A stretch of DNA of 64,000 nt. Origin: Ulota crispa. Its lineage: Eukaryota; Streptophyta; Bryopsida; Orthotrichales; Orthotrichaceae. A program made the position numbers and the translations under genes. The notes below the pieces were generated by a model. It was not told where the DNA came from. It did no database searches and saw nothing but the letters and a program-made list of their open reading frames with translations. The stretch spans positions 5,458,501 through 5,522,500 of the forward strand of contig OY987244.1 of assembly GCA_963920765.1 (NCBI GenBank), in the 5' to 3' direction. This document shows positions 34,218 to 46,110 of the stretch, piece by piece; within the stretch, counting starts at the first letter, position 1, and each line of letters opens with the position of its first letter.

Positions 34218-34868
34218 TACACCGAATATTGCGTTTAGGTTGCCCCTACACTAAATAATAATTTATTGATAACACAGTAATTTTTATCAATAATTACTGC
34301 AATTGTAAAGGATCTAGCAACAACAAAGCTATAGACGGAAAAACAAACTAGGGGTGTTTAGGTTGTAGACCATGTGAAATTGTAATATATAGTGAGTTGC
34401 GTGGGTCTCTAAGTGACCAATCAATGAGTCATGAGGTAGCTTTTCAAGGCAAGGCAACCTAATTATCAACCCTTGAGTGCTAGATTGGTCATTGTGACAA
34501 TCCTTGTACAATTGTTCTATAGTGTTCCATAGTGGTATCAACAAGTGCCTTGCCATTACAATATTATTTCCAAATATTGCAAAAGTCAACAGTACATGTT
34601 GCCGTCATGAAAACTGCAAGAAGGATAGCATGAGACCTAACACCATGTATTTGAATCTTCTCACAATTTCTATTACCTAAAAACATGAGTATGTCTAATG
34701 ATATCACTTTTTTCTTTCCATGATAGACCATGTATTTATGATCACTTTTGAAAAAAAGATGAAAAATAAAAAATTCCATTTTGCACAAAAAAATTTGGAC
34801 GAAGCTGATGCAAAACATCTGCCTAGGCCTTTATGGGTTAAGGCAACCTATATACAATATTTACTGTA
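34218..34868. mobile_element. CACTAAATAGTG-family MITE, diverged
   Basis: Left end TACACCGAATATTGCGTTTA continuing GGTTGCCCC, right end inverse (GGCAACCTATATACAATATT then TACTGTA). TA duplications are plausible. The interior contains a second GGCAACCTAATT motif near 34454, so it may be two copies or a rearranged one. Confidence 0.5.
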
Positions 34869-34975
34869 CCTTCCTTGTCTAGTATGAGAGCAATCCAAAT
34901 TGTGATTCAAAATCATACTTCATTGTGCTTTTTTTCTTTTATCGAGGGCAAAGGTGAGCAATAGCTTAAGATTAA

Positions 34976-35882
34976 CCCATTAAGGACCACGCGACCATAT
35001 TTTGGTCGCTAGGAGTGGTTTTTGGCTTGTAGGTTGAAATCGCTCAATAATTGGGAATTTGGTCTTGAAGTACGCATGTGATCACAAGAATTTTGCATCC
35101 ATTTAACAAAATAACAATGCAATTGGGTATGTGAGTTGACAAATAATGGTGTTTATACGACATGGTTTCAAAATATGTATCCAAGTTTTGTCAAAGATGG
35201 ATCAAAGCAACAACATAATACATCAAGTATGCAAGAAGAATGTCAAATTTCAATTGCACAATTCTAAAAAATTTCAAATTGCTTAAGAAATTCACTTGTA
35301 TTGTTTTCCTATACGGTAGTAGTATAATTGTAGTATTTGAAGATCTATTGAAATTTTGTTGTCATTTTGGCTTTAAAATTTGTCATCCTACATTTAAGGC
35401 CAATTCTTGATTGTTTTCACCAATCAGATTTTCCAAAATAATTATCAATTTTCTTGTAGAACCATTTTAGGGTAGCAAAGAAAGTGGGTTTTTTTACCCT
35501 TTTTGTTCACTTAGCTACACCTTGTGATTGTTGTTTTTGTCTATTTTGTGTGAAATTAGTCTTGTTGGAAAGGTGGGAAACCTTGCTTTCTAGAAATGTA
35601 AGGCTCTTCTCAATCAAAGCTTGCATGAAAGGTTAACATTCAAAACTAAACAAGAATGAAACACAAGAGATTTTCCCCATACGGCTCACTCAATCATTAT
35701 AATATTTCATCTCCAACGGTAGATCTAGCTGAAATTTTGGTGCTTTAAAGCAAACAAGGTGCACTTCCCATTTGTACGGTTGGATTATTGAAAATGGGTC
35801 CATATTTGAATCAATTCCAAATCTAAGCTTACAGCCGCTTTTTTCAATGGATTTTGTGAAAATGGGTGTAGTCGTTAAAGAG
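34976..35882. mobile_element. Possible TTAA-flanked element
   Basis: The left end CCCATTAAGGACCACGCGAC and right end (inverse CTCTTTAACGACTACACC) are weakly similar and both abut TTAA (34972-34975, 35883-35886). No ORF. Weaker than the other copies. Confidence 0.35.
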
Positions 35883-35889
35883 TTAAGGT

Positions 35890-37640
35890 ACGTAGGAGGC
35901 TTATGAATGGACCACCTAAGGGCTGAAACTGAATTTTGGGAGGTGAAAATTCTTGAACTATTTTTCAGTAAATTTTTCTTGAAAGACAAGAAGAATTGAC
36001 ATCTAACCCAAATTGTTTCATATTTTTTGGAACTTTGTGGAATTAGTTGTAAAATTTTGAAGTGAAAAGGCCATAGGGCTCTAAAATGATTCACTTCCTC
36101 AAGTGTACTCTGTTTGTACATTTTTGAAATTTATGAAAAACACCATATACTCATGAAATATATTTGAGAAGATGGACAGTTTTAGAGCCTGAGCAAAATA
36201 TGAGCCTCCTACCTTAGGTCAAAATATTTTTGACGGTTGCTTCAATAGCATGGCCAAAAATATTGACGTTTTTGACATCTCTGCCAACACGTGTGAAATG
36301 TGGGCAAGATCATGCAGACAAATGTCTAACCAAATGGGAAAGATCATGCACCCTTCAAAGCCAATCCTTTGAAAATGAACTTTTTGAATCACTTTGTACA
36401 AATGTTCTTCTCCAATTAGTCTAATATTCACACAAGTTCTTAACACACTTATTCAACATAATCTCTCAAATGTCACAAGTCATATCAATACATGGTTTGA
36501 CTTACAACCACCCAAAATTAGTTTTCCTCCTTTCGTCAATGTTTGAAACTATAAAGAAGCGCCATCTTTGCATGGTTTAATGGCTTGAAAGGAAATTATA
36601 CCTTTGCTTTCTAAAATTTGGCATTTTGCATTTCCAACCTCTCTTTCGTTGTTTCCATACTGATCTGTTTTTTGAAAAATTCAACCAATCTTTTCATTTA
36701 GTTTCAAGTTTCCATGGGTGTTTTGCAATATCAATCATTACACTAAATGCCGGTTCTCTTCAAACATTGGTACCATCTTCACAAGGGTACGATTATGACA
36801 AATACATAACCAGTTGACTTTGAGATCAGTCCTTTAATTGTACCAAAAAAATTCTCCTGAAAATCCAGGACATAGTTGTAGAAGCAAATTTGGACCTAGA
36901 AAACCAAGTAAGACTTTATAGAGAGGTGTTAAGTTAGGATGTGTTTACACCAGAAGAAAATAAAAAATAAACGATCGGTTCATAACAATTTCAAATGTCC
37001 CAATACATTTGTAATTGAGTCATTTCATAATCATTCTATAGTTGTTCTGCACATTTGTATTTGTTGTAGACTAGTTGTGTAGGACAAGTTTTCCTTCTTG
37101 TGTTTGTTTGAAGTTGAATTTCATGTAATTCCTAATTTTGACATTTTTTCTATTTTGATTGTGCTAACTTTGAGTTAAAAACTCAAAGCATCATTAACCC
37201 TAGACAAGGAATGGGACTATCACTTCAATTCTGTTGGAGGGGGCCAGTTGTGTGGGAGAATGAGATACTTTTAGGGTTCCAACGTAACCATAGCAATGCA
37301 TAACCAAGAGATAGCCATGTCACCTCTTTGGACGGAAAATTTGCTCAATTTCCAATGTCTTGAGACTTCCATTGTAATGTTTGATTGAATGACACATTAC
37401 TTGTAGCAACTCGCAACTTCTCAACAACAACTTACAAGAGGTCACAAGAGATCTTTCTCCTATGCCTGGATTTGCAATGAGAAAGGGAAGATTTGAGTTG
37501 TGCTATTACAAAATTTTGGGGCAAGCAGCAGGACAAAAACGCCTAGTTTCCAATCCCAAATCCAATGTATAGGTTGATGATGCTCCTAGTTCTAAACAAC
37601 GGCAAGATATTCAAAAAGCTGAGGGTGTGTTGACATGCAG
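35890..37640. other. No gene seen; dispersed repeat at its right
   Basis: ORFs of 60-140 residues lack domains. The stretch 37180-37340 (GCATCATTAACCCTAGACAA, CAGTTGTGTGGGAGAATGAG) recurs at 62585-62760, so it belongs to a repeat whose ends I could not find. Confidence 0.5.
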
Positions 37641-37648
37641 AAACTAAG

Positions 37649-37769
37649 AAATGCCATATTCGTTAAATTGAAAAATTCAGATTCCTAAGTTGTATCCTAA
37701 TGCCCAATTTAATGTGGTCACCTTAATCCCAAAATGTTACAAAATTCCCAATTTAATAAATATGGCGTT
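37649..37769. mobile_element. Deleted 'TTAAATTGGG' MITE
   Basis: Left end AATGCCATATTCGTTAAATT, right end AATTTAATAAATATGGCGTT. The middle keeps only TCACCTTAATCCC-type fragments, so the core is largely lost (121 bp). Confidence 0.7.
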
Positions 37770-37985
37770 AAGAGCTACCGCGTTTGCAGGTGGGCTTGAT
37801 TTTGTGCGTCAACTGTGACAGGGAATTGGATGGAGTCTCGGAGGCACCAAAGTCTCCGACTAGAAACTTTACAGTTGTTGCAGAAGCAATTTGATATAGC
37901 GGGGCTACAGCGGCTGGGTGAGAGCGTCTCCACTCGCACCGGAAAACAGGTTGGTGAGATTCTTGGACGAAAAGAGGATAATTAA

Positions 37986-38299
37986 GGTCCAGTTCAGACT
38001 AGCAACCAGTCGAGACACGGAAATCGGCACCCCATTTGGTGTTTTGCCCGATAGAAACTTTTTTGTGAAATTGTGTGTCATCCAAGAGTGTGCCTCTGCT
38101 GGAAAAGTTTGGTACCAACCTTGGAGCAGGTTCACTATCTTGGCCGTTGACGTGGTTATATAGGGTGGTCCCCACAATGGTGAAGATGGATGTAAAAGTA
38201 CCAGACAAACCCGCAGTTTGAACTCAACAAGGAGAAAAGCCAAATTTCAACCAATCATGTTCGAGAAATTTTTGGCTGGTCGCTAGTCTGAACCGGGCC
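37986..38299. mobile_element. PIF/Harbinger-type MITE, copy 1
   Basis: Ends GGTCCAGTTCAGACTAGCAA and inverse (GCTAGTCTGAACCGGGCC), with TAA on both sides (37983-37985, 38300-38302). GGCC-like ends plus TAA target define PIF/Harbinger. Length 314 bp. A second copy is at 55531-55829. From 37770 to 37985 lies GC-richer DNA without a recognised gene. Confidence 0.85.
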
Positions 38300-38406
38300 T
38301 AATGCATGGATTTTACTAAAAGATTATCTTTTGACATGGTAGAAATTTTAGTTTCTTTGTGCACAACACTCTTTCAAAGATTAGCTTTCTTTGTTTTATA
38401 TTGGTG

Positions 38407-38750
38407 TGGCCCAAGGTTGTCACAGTGGACCGCCCATCTGCCCAAAGTGCCCGATTGAGCTTATGTCTTGATGTAGGCAACTTGTAGTTGATTTCAAAAA
38501 ATGATAAATAAATGACAAAAAAAAACTTACTTTGTACATGTTGGGGGACACTCATTATTACCAACATGAAGTCAAAACATGAATCTAAAACCATATCACA
38601 TAATAAAAATGAAAAATAAGATCTGAATCTTTTCTTTTTAGGTCAAAAATCCTAAGAATGTCCTAAAAAAACGAGAGCCGACAAGTCCGACCACCTGCCT
38701 AAACTCGCCCAAAGTATCGCCCAAAGTAACAACGCTGGTGTGGCCTGGCC
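38407..38750. repeat. Dispersed repeat with GGTTGTCACA ends
   Basis: Left part CCAAGGTTGTCACAGTGGAC and a core reading ACTTTGTACATGTTGGGGGA, then AGGTCAAAAATCCTAA. Related stretches: 41745-41990 (inverted), 43811-44110, and 57008-57369. In the last, both inverted ends (GGTTGTCACATTGGA and TCCAATGTGACAACC) can be read. Confidence 0.55.
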
Positions 38751-38883
38751 TTGAGTGCAATGCAAAATGAAAGAGAGATCCATAAAAGCTAGAGTATTGG
38801 AAAATTGCTCCTTCAAACTTCGTTGATCATTGAGAATGTAGGATCAGTATGGCACTGTTTAAGAATTACTTAACCATCGGTAG

Positions 38884-39137
38884 AACACGATATTCATTAA
38901 AGTGGGAAAATGCAATTCCCAGGTTGTACTTCACCTAAATCCAAAATGTCACCTTAAATCAAATTTGAAGGTATCAGATTTAGTCTGAGTCACTAAGATT
39001 TTTTCCCTCGCAAATTCCTCCTCTTAGGTGAGGGCATATGTACCAAAAATAACGTTGAACTCGGTTTAAGGTAATCACCTTAAACCTTCAAAAATTCCAA
39101 ATGTGGCCACAGTTCCCAGTTTATTGAATATCATGTT
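38884..39137. mobile_element. 'TTAAATTGGG' MITE
   Basis: Left AACACGATATTCATTAAAGT, right TTTATTGAATATCATGTT, with GTAG directly on both sides (38880-38883, 39138-39141). The core has AAGGTATCAGATTTAGTCTG and CCTCCTCTTAGGTGAG. Confidence 0.75.
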
Positions 39138-39193
39138 GTAGGTATTTGGTGTCTGCTATGAACTCTAGGGTTGACTCTGAAAGCAAACTTAAC

Positions 39194-39425
39194 CCCTAAA
39201 GGGCCCTTGGGCTCTGGAGATACAATACCAAATACGGTCACAACCAATATTCAGAAGTTTGAATTAGCTAAAAATTAAGTGTTACATGACTTACATCCAT
39301 ATATATTGAAGGGTTGTATGATGGTGGGTGCATAAAAAAATTTGGAAAGCCCTCATAGTAACTCAAATAAGTCTGTACATACGACCGTACATACGGTCGC
39401 AAAGGGCTTTCGGGCCGTTCAAGGG
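39194..39425. mobile_element. TTAA-flanked MITE, short form
   Basis: Left CCCCTAAAGGGCCCTTGGGC, right inverse-like (GGGCTTTCGGGCCGTTCAAGGG read inward as CCCTTGAACGGCCCG). TTAA on both sides (39190-39193, 39426-39429). Contains a small palindrome GTACATACGACCGTACATAC. 232 bp. Confidence 0.6.
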
Positions 39426-39521
39426 TTAAGATTCTTTGTGGCAACCCTACTCAAGGCTGGAGCACATCAATCCGCAATTGCTTCCAACTTTAGACAATCG
39501 GACTTCGGAGTTGTTGCTCTA

Positions 39522-39599
39522 CACTTTATATTGCATTTAGGTTGCCCAACACTAATTTCTTCAAATTTTGCACTATAATTCAGCAGCAATTACAGCAAA

Positions 39600-39694
<95 letters not shown>

Positions 39695-39868
39695 AGTTCA
39701 TGATAACAATAATGATATAGCAGAAAATCAAATAAGCTGCTTCTTGGCTGTAAACCATGTGAAATTCTAAAATTTAGAGAGTTGCATGTGCCTCTAACTC
39801 TCCAAGTGGTCAAACATGAGTCATAAAACAACCTAATTGTTAAGATAGCCTAAACGCACTATTTGGTG
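39522..39868. mobile_element. CACTAAATAGTG-family MITE with microsatellite
   Basis: Left CACTTTATATTGCATTTAGG, right inverse (GCCTAAACGCACTATTTGGTG), TA on both sides (39520-39521, 39869-39870). The interior has gained a long (TA)n tract. Confidence 0.75.
39603..39687. repeat. (TA)n microsatellite
   Basis: About 85 bp of TA repeats with a single interruption (TTATAT near 39657), inside a MITE. Confidence 0.95.
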
Positions 39869-40245
39869 TAGCTCAATTCAAAAACCAAGCTAGCTAGCGA
39901 GTACTAAGGTGGAAGCACCCATTGCCACCACACCCCCATTCCCAACCAATAGGGTGGGGTATTTCCACCATGGAGCAAGGATAGGTGCTTTGGAATGTGT
40001 TTTTTCTGTCCTTTTCAAGGTTGGGGCTACTTAAGTCATGCCACATGTCCCAAAGTGAGGTAGGAAGTAATGAGTTGAAAGTAATTTGGCTAGTATCGGA
40101 ATTGCATACATCAAAACATTGGTAATGGGTGCAGAACACTTTTTGACTCCCAAAATTCATAATAATTTCAATTTTGCAAATGAAATTTGAAAAACTTGCA
40201 ATCCCAATATTTCTTGTCTTCCTACATGGAAAAAAATATGTTTTT

Positions 40246-40506
40246 AACGCATTACTTGTTAAATTGGGAAAAACAGAGGTACCATTTTGTACTCCACCTT
40301 CAACCCAAAAAGTCACCTTAAACTAGATTCAAAGGTATCAGATTCAATTTAAACCACTAAGATTTTTTCCCTTCCAAATTCCTCCTCTCAAGTGAGGACA
40401 CATGTACCCAAAAAAAAATGTTGAGCTCTATTTCAAGAGGCCTCCTAAAACCTTCAAAAATCCCAAAATGTAAACTTTTTCCCAATTTAACGAATAACGC
40501 TTTTAT
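40246..40506. mobile_element. 'TTAAATTGGG' MITE
   Basis: Left AACGCATTACTTGTTAAATT, right AATTTAACGAATAACGCTT. Core includes GGTACCATTTTGTACTCCAC and CCTCCTCTCAAGTGAGGACA. About 260 bp. The gap 39871-40245 holds no recognised feature. Confidence 0.8.
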
Positions 40507-41340
40507 CTTTTTTTGCCTCAAACTCTTTGTAGTTTTCTGTAGAATCGCCTAAGTTATCGGATATGGGTGCTTTCTACCTTATTTACAAGGGCGCGCAGTG
40601 ATTGGCTAAGTGACGCAGCTAGCAAGCTGGCTTGGCGACCAAATTCAAATAAATTGCTACAGCGCTCCAGCTAGCAACATAGAAGCTTTGACAAAACAGC
40701 CATCGACAGAGTTTACCCACCCTGGCTTTCACACTATCATGTCGAAAGGCAACCAAGGTACTAAAAATAGACTACCAGAACTACCGTTACTTTTCAAAAC
40801 TCTTCAGTCTTCATGTGTGAATCGATCGCTCTGGACTCCGGAGGGGGAATAGCGTAACTGACCGCTCTAGCTACTGTAGTTCAATGTCTTCAATCGAGCT
40901 TGCTCTTTCGAATCTCCGGTCAAGCATTAAAAAGCTGCAGATTCAGTTGAACCTGATCTTGTGAGGACCGAGCTATTTGTGCAGTTTGAATGGTAACGAA
41001 CGTTCGAGGCTTCATGAAACAACTTACGACGAAGATGAGCCCTGCCAATCCCCTGGTCGTCTTCGTCAATATTTCTAACGCGTGCCGTAAATGAGACAGC
41101 CATTTTTAACCCCTGTGGCCTGTGGCCTGCATAACATTGTTAACCTTCAGTGAGGGGGTCCCTTTTCCTCCCCAAATATGAGGAATCCCCAGCAAATGTC
41201 CATTTGCTAGCTCTCGCTGAGGATCAATGAATTTTGAGGATTTATAACCAAAGGCTCCTCCAGGTGAGGCTGTGAGTGCGTGCAGGCGTTCATCATGTGG
41301 ACAATGAAAGTCTCAAACAGGGTTGGGAGCAGTGTTTTAT
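40507..41340. other. GC-richer island with a coding-like micro-ORF
   Basis: This stretch is less AT-rich and apparently low-copy within a repeat desert. It contains a 26-codon ORF at 40884-40964 (MSSIELALSNLRSSIKKLQI, then QLNLIL) that reads like an amphipathic helix. It runs into CTT|GTGAGG, a plausible splice donor. It could be a first exon or relic. I found no partner exon. Confidence 0.3.
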
Positions 41341-41620
41341 TTTTTGTTTTTTTGTCAGGGTAGAGCGACTCGCATCCTAGAATGCACGCAGATAAGGAAA
41401 ATATGGCTATAATTGAACTGAATGAATGAAGTGTGCTTGTTCATCCAATAGGTTTACTAATGTAATCTACTTTCATCCAAAAACTGACAAATCTAAAGTT
41501 TGCATAAGTAGGGAGTTGGTAGTTTCATCCACTTTTTAATCCAAAATTCTTAATTTAACATTTGCTAGGGCAATTTTGAGGTAAGATTTTGGCAAAAATT
41601 CACCAAACAAATAAATGCTT
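41340..41620. repeat. Dispersed repeat 'TAGAGCGACTCGCATCCTAG'
   Basis: Shared with 56170-56900, 59690-59960 and 62380-62590 (cores TTTTGTCAGGGTAGAGCGAC, AATTGGAATGAATGAATG, TTTCATCCACTTTTTAATCC). No ends or ORF identified. From 41621 to 42388 I see only AT-rich DNA and a piece of the GGTTGTCACA repeat. Confidence 0.55.
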
Positions 41621-42388
41621 GCTCGGAGCACAAGACATGGATCAAGTATGTTACTTTGGGCAAGATTTGGCTATCGGACAGCACAAGTGAATGCACAAAA
41701 CACATCTTTTAGGATCTTTGACATAGAAAGGGAAGAATCTAATTTTTTTTTTTCATTTTTACTGCTGTGAATGATATGGTTTTAAATCCACATTTTGTCT
41801 TCATGTTGGTAACAATAAGTGTCACGAGCATTCATGAAGTAATTTGTTTTCATCATTTTTGATTATTTATTTGAAGTCAACTATGAGTTGACTACATTGG
41901 AGTATTTTAATGGACATGAGCTCAATTAGGCACTTTGGATGGACAAGCAAGCGGATAGACCCCAGGGTGGCAACTATTGTATAATGTGCAGGGGGGACTA
42001 TTTTGAGAAAGGATAAAAATGTAAAATGACATGTATACTTCAAATTTAAGAAATTATTACAACCTCAAAAGAGCTTATAATAAAAAATTTATAGGTAATA
42101 ATGAAGTTTTAACACTAGGATTATTAGAATTTTTTTAGAAGAGTATTTAAGAAATAATAATTAATAATTTCAAAAATGAGTTGGGGGTCTGTGTGGTGCT
42201 ACATGTTTGAGAAATTCTTTGTATTATAAGTTCTTAAAATGACTTTTGAGAACCTAAAACTTTTATGATTAGTATAAAAATGATACCATTGGAATCCTCT
42301 GAATGTCTTCTTTCTTACTATGTTCCTATAACTTACTTAATAAAACAACTTGTTCCCTTCTTGTACATTAGAAGGGTTAAGAAAACCC

Positions 42389-42544
42389 ATGTCTTTGTAT
42401 TGTGAGTTGCCACACCGGGGATAGACAAGCGATCCAATGTGAAAACTTGTATCCAAGTAAGCTTCCACGTCTTTGTATTGTGAGTAGCCACACCGGGGAT
42501 AGACAAGCGGTCCAATGTGAAAACTTGTATCCAAGTAAGCTTGA
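42389..42544. repeat. Tandem duplication, 78-bp unit, two copies
   Basis: GTCTTTGTATTGTGAG starts at 42391 and again at 42469; both copies run through CACACCGGGGATAGACAAGC to CCAAGTAAGCTT with about four differences. From 42545 to 43295 there is no recognised feature. Confidence 0.9.
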
Positions 42545-43295
42545 AAGCAAACTTTGTGTATTTTTCTACCCATGTTTGAGGAGAATCTACTTTTAGAGTA
42601 TAGTTAGCAGGTGAAAATGCAAAGAACCGGTTGAGTCACTTAAAGTCCATGGTGACCTCAATATATAATGTTTTACTAGATCTGGTATACTGCACACACC
42701 AGTTTGTGGACTTGTTGCAGTAAAAAAACATTATACTTTCTTTTGAACGGGGATTAAAGTAAAAACATGCCCATCTTTGCAGGTTGCTTTGACCTCCATG
42801 TAGAGTGGTGTGCAATCCAGAGCCCTTTGAAATGGATTCAAAATTTTCAAAATTGGTTTCTCAATGGTAGATTTGAAATTTCTATTATTGCGCCATATTT
42901 TCATTGAATTTGAACAACCTAAAATCCGTAAATAACAACCTTGTAAAATACATGCAATACATAAAGAAATCTCCCTTGTTTTGTTTATATATATTGGAAG
43001 TCGTTTTTATGTTTTACCAAAACATCAGGAGTTTTTTCAGTTGGGACTTGGGAATGAAGTGAAAAACCCAAATTTTAGGTTACGCAAGTAGTCTAGATCA
43101 GTGAAAAACTTGAGCTTTTCCACCTAGTCCACAAATTGGAATGTTTTTAGACAATTTTTTGCCAAAATCTTACTTCAGTTTGACATTGGGGACCACAACG
43201 CTACAGAAATTTGGTGTACGTGGAGGAAATTGACAAATTTCTCCCAAGCAAACACCAAGCAAACACCATGTTAGTCAAATTTTGATTGAAGGTTT

Positions 43296-43551
43296 AACGC
43301 CATATTAGGTAAATTGGGAAAAACAAAGGTACCATTTTGTACTCCACCTCAATCCAAATAGTCACCTCAAACCAGATTCAAAAGTATCAGGTTTAGTCTG
43401 AGCCACTAAGACTTGTTTCCTCACAAATTCCTCCTCTCAGGTGAGGACACGTGTACCAAAGGAGCTCAATTTGGGGTGATCACCCCAATTTTCCCAAATT
43501 TTCAAAAGTCCCAAAATGACCATTTTGACCCAAATTACTTAATATGGTGTT
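43296..43551. mobile_element. 'TTAAATTGGG' MITE
   Basis: Left AACGCCATATTAGGTAAATT, right AAATTACTTAATATGGTGTT. Core GTACCATTTTGTACTCCACC, CCTCCTCTCAGGTGAGGACA, GGGGTGATCACCCC. Confidence 0.82.
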
Positions 43552-43810
43552 GTTAATGATATTAGTAAGTTTTATGGATGAATGTGCACACATGGATGGA
43601 TGATTCCATCGATTTCTTTTCCTCACATGCTTGCATTCTTGGGTACATGTTGTGGCACGGTGCCACACTGCCACCCAAAAAAATCTTGATGCTGAGGCCA
43701 CACAAGCCAAAACAACCAATTTGGGGCAAATGAAGAAATAAAGTGTATTTTTTTTTAAACCAGAGGAAAATCATGTTGCTCAAGGTCTCATTTCTCATTC
43801 TACCAAAGAT

Positions 43811-44110
43811 AACCACGGTTGTCACATTGAACAAATTGCTCGTCCACTTGCCCGTCAGCTCCATACACACGATTGAGGTCGTGTCCATCAAGTGTAGTAA
43901 ACTCATACTGAGTTGATTTCAAAATATGGTAAAGCACTTATCTTGTACATGCTCATTACACACATGGTTGCCAACATGAAAGTAAGATGCAGATTTTAAG
44001 CCATCTCACGTAGTAAAAACAAAAAACATAGTTTTGGTTTTTTTTTTAAAGTTAAAAACCCTAAAATGCAACATTGAACAAACATGCCTGCTTGTGCAGT
44101 CTAGATTGCC
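43811..44110. repeat. Dispersed repeat, GGTTGTCACA family
   Basis: Starts CACGGTTGTCACATTGAACA and follows the 38407 copy through CTTATCTTGTACATG and AAAAACCCTAAAATGC. Right end not resolved. Confidence 0.45.
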
Positions 44111-44325
44111 TATACAAATCTTCTTGTTTGTCCTCTTTTGTCTTTTGACCAAATCTTGCCTGAAGTAAAAACCATAAAGATAACCTTTCCATCATTCAAA
44201 GATAAGAGGTTGGATATGACAGTTTGTGAACACAAGTTTGAAACATACTAGAAAGTTGGACACAAATATTAAAAAGAATCTAACTTTACACCAAAAAGTA
44301 AATGCCGTCAAATGCCGATTTGAAG

Positions 44326-44716
44326 GGCTAGGGCTAGATGGCATGCCGTTTTGGTTGGGGCCCGTGCCTAACACCCTGCCCGGCCCTTGCCCGGACCATT
44401 TTCTCTCTCCTCTTGAACTCTGAACTCTAACCTTCACTTTTCAAACCTTGTGTTTGAGCCCCTTCACTTGCTATTGTGCTTCTTGAAACTTGGTTTGTAA
44501 CTGGTTCTTTCATTGATGTGCTCATGAACTAGTTACTAACCAAGTTTCAAGAAGTACAATAGCAAGTGCAGGGGCTCAACCGCAAGTTTCGAAAAGTGAA
44601 GGCTAGAGTTCAGAATTCAAGAGGAGAAAAAAAAAAATTTGGACAGGAGATGAGCAGAGCTGGGCAGGGTGTCAGGCACGGGCTTAGCCAAAACGGCATG
44701 CCATCTAGCCCCAGCC
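44326..44716. repeat. 391-bp palindrome (GC-rich foldback)
   Basis: The left arm begins GGCTAGGGCTAGATGGCATG and the right arm ends in the inverse CATGCCATCTAGCCCCAGCC. The arms pair for about 185 bp each around a centre near 44521 (AACTGGTTC/TGAACTAGTT). Differences are scattered and the right arm has a small A-rich insertion near 44630. No target duplication is evident. Confidence 0.75.
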
Positions 44717-44719
44717 GAG

Positions 44720-45700
44720 TTTTAAACTGCTATCTATTTTGGTGTGGCATGGCCGTGATGTGCAGAACACCAAGGCACCAAGCCGTATCACCAAACCTTC
44801 CCAAACAGGTTTGTCTTCTCAGTTTCTAAATGTCGCCCTCGTTCACACGCACTTTCAAAAGTCAGATACCATTGTCTGTATTTCCCAGTCTGAGACTGCG
44901 AGTAGGATTAGTAAAACAAAGCAATTCCAAAGCCAACTTCATCTGGACTCTGAACTTGAACTACCGGCATTTAGTATTCTGTCAGCTGGTTGAGAACTTG
45001 AGATTGCAGAAAAGCCGGTTGAATTTGAAACTACTGGCTAAAAATCGGTCGAAGTTCACAGAAAAAAAAACATTAATTATAGTATAATACTAACTTACAG
45101 TAAAAAATTTGAAACATCCGGTGCCAACAGGTGCCATCCGGTGAAAAACAGGTTGAAAATGGAATTTATGCCAGATATTAGCCGGTCAAGCCAAACTTTC
45201 TCCCCAAACAAGATCTAAAAAGAACCAACCACTAATTCAAAGCTAGCCAGTTGAAATGAGAATAAATGGTTTACAATTTATTAGCTATGGCTTAAAAATA
45301 TTGAATTTTCATATATATGAAATAGAGAAAATAACCGAAATAGTTCCTTGATAATTCAACCAAAAAAACTCAAATATTTCCCTGACCTTGCCCCGAACGA
45401 TCGTTTAGAGTATGGATTCTCAGGCACGGCAAACTTTGTAAAGTTTGTTCTAAAGTACAATATCTGGAAACCCCCACTGCAACTCTCAAATTATCCAAAA
45501 TTAGATTTCAGGGGCCCAAGAAAATCGTGCACCTCCCATGGCTCATGGGTCCGCGGGTAATGACAAACCCTAAAGGTCCCTTCGATCTCCATACAGACAC
45601 CCACATCAGTCAACAGACATTCAATGAAGTGGGCCCAGTTACCCTCAGTTTATCCGCTGAAAAGGGCCACGCCAGCTGTCGCAGTCCATCCTCCATAATA
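44720..45700. other. No gene seen; dispersed repeat fragments
   Basis: The part 45170-45370 (CAAAGCTAGCCAGTTGAAAT, GAAATAGAGAAAATAACCGA) recurs inverted at about 62120-62300. ORFs of 70-85 residues are unconvincing. Confidence 0.5.
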
Positions 45701-45704
45701 TCAC

Positions 45705-45988
45705 CATACTGCATATTGCGTTTAGGTTGCGCCATACTAATTTCTCGATAGTTTACACTGTATAAATACTGACCAATACTACATGATATTACAGTGATTT
45801 TTAGCAATAATGCAATTTTAAAAAAAGGTCTAGTAACAACAACAAAGTTCCAAAATATCAAACTAGCAACATCTAAGTTGTAAATCATGTGCAGTATTAA
45901 TATCCAAAGAGTTGCATGCACCTCTAAGTGGTCAAGCAATAAGTTATGAGGTGATTTTTTAGGGCAACCTAAATGTGCTATAAAGTGT
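45705..45988. mobile_element. CACTAAATAGTG-family MITE, diverged
   Basis: Left CATACTGCATATTGCGTTTA, right inverse (CCTAAATGTGCTATAAAGTG) followed by TA. 284 bp. Confidence 0.6.
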
Positions 45989-46110
45989 AAGTCACGCAAT
46001 AAAAAGATATTGTAACAGAATTTTTTCAACCTATGAAGCACTTGGGACAAAACCTCTCCATGCAATTTCAATCATCTTCTTAAGTTACACTAAATAGTGC
46101 ATTTAGGTTG

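Noticed and set aside
39580-39831. ORF rich in Tyr and Ile
   Set aside because: It translates a (TA)n microsatellite inside a MITE.
42389-42544. CRISPR-like repeat
   Set aside because: Only two contiguous 78-bp copies without spacers, in plant nuclear DNA. It is a simple tandem duplication.
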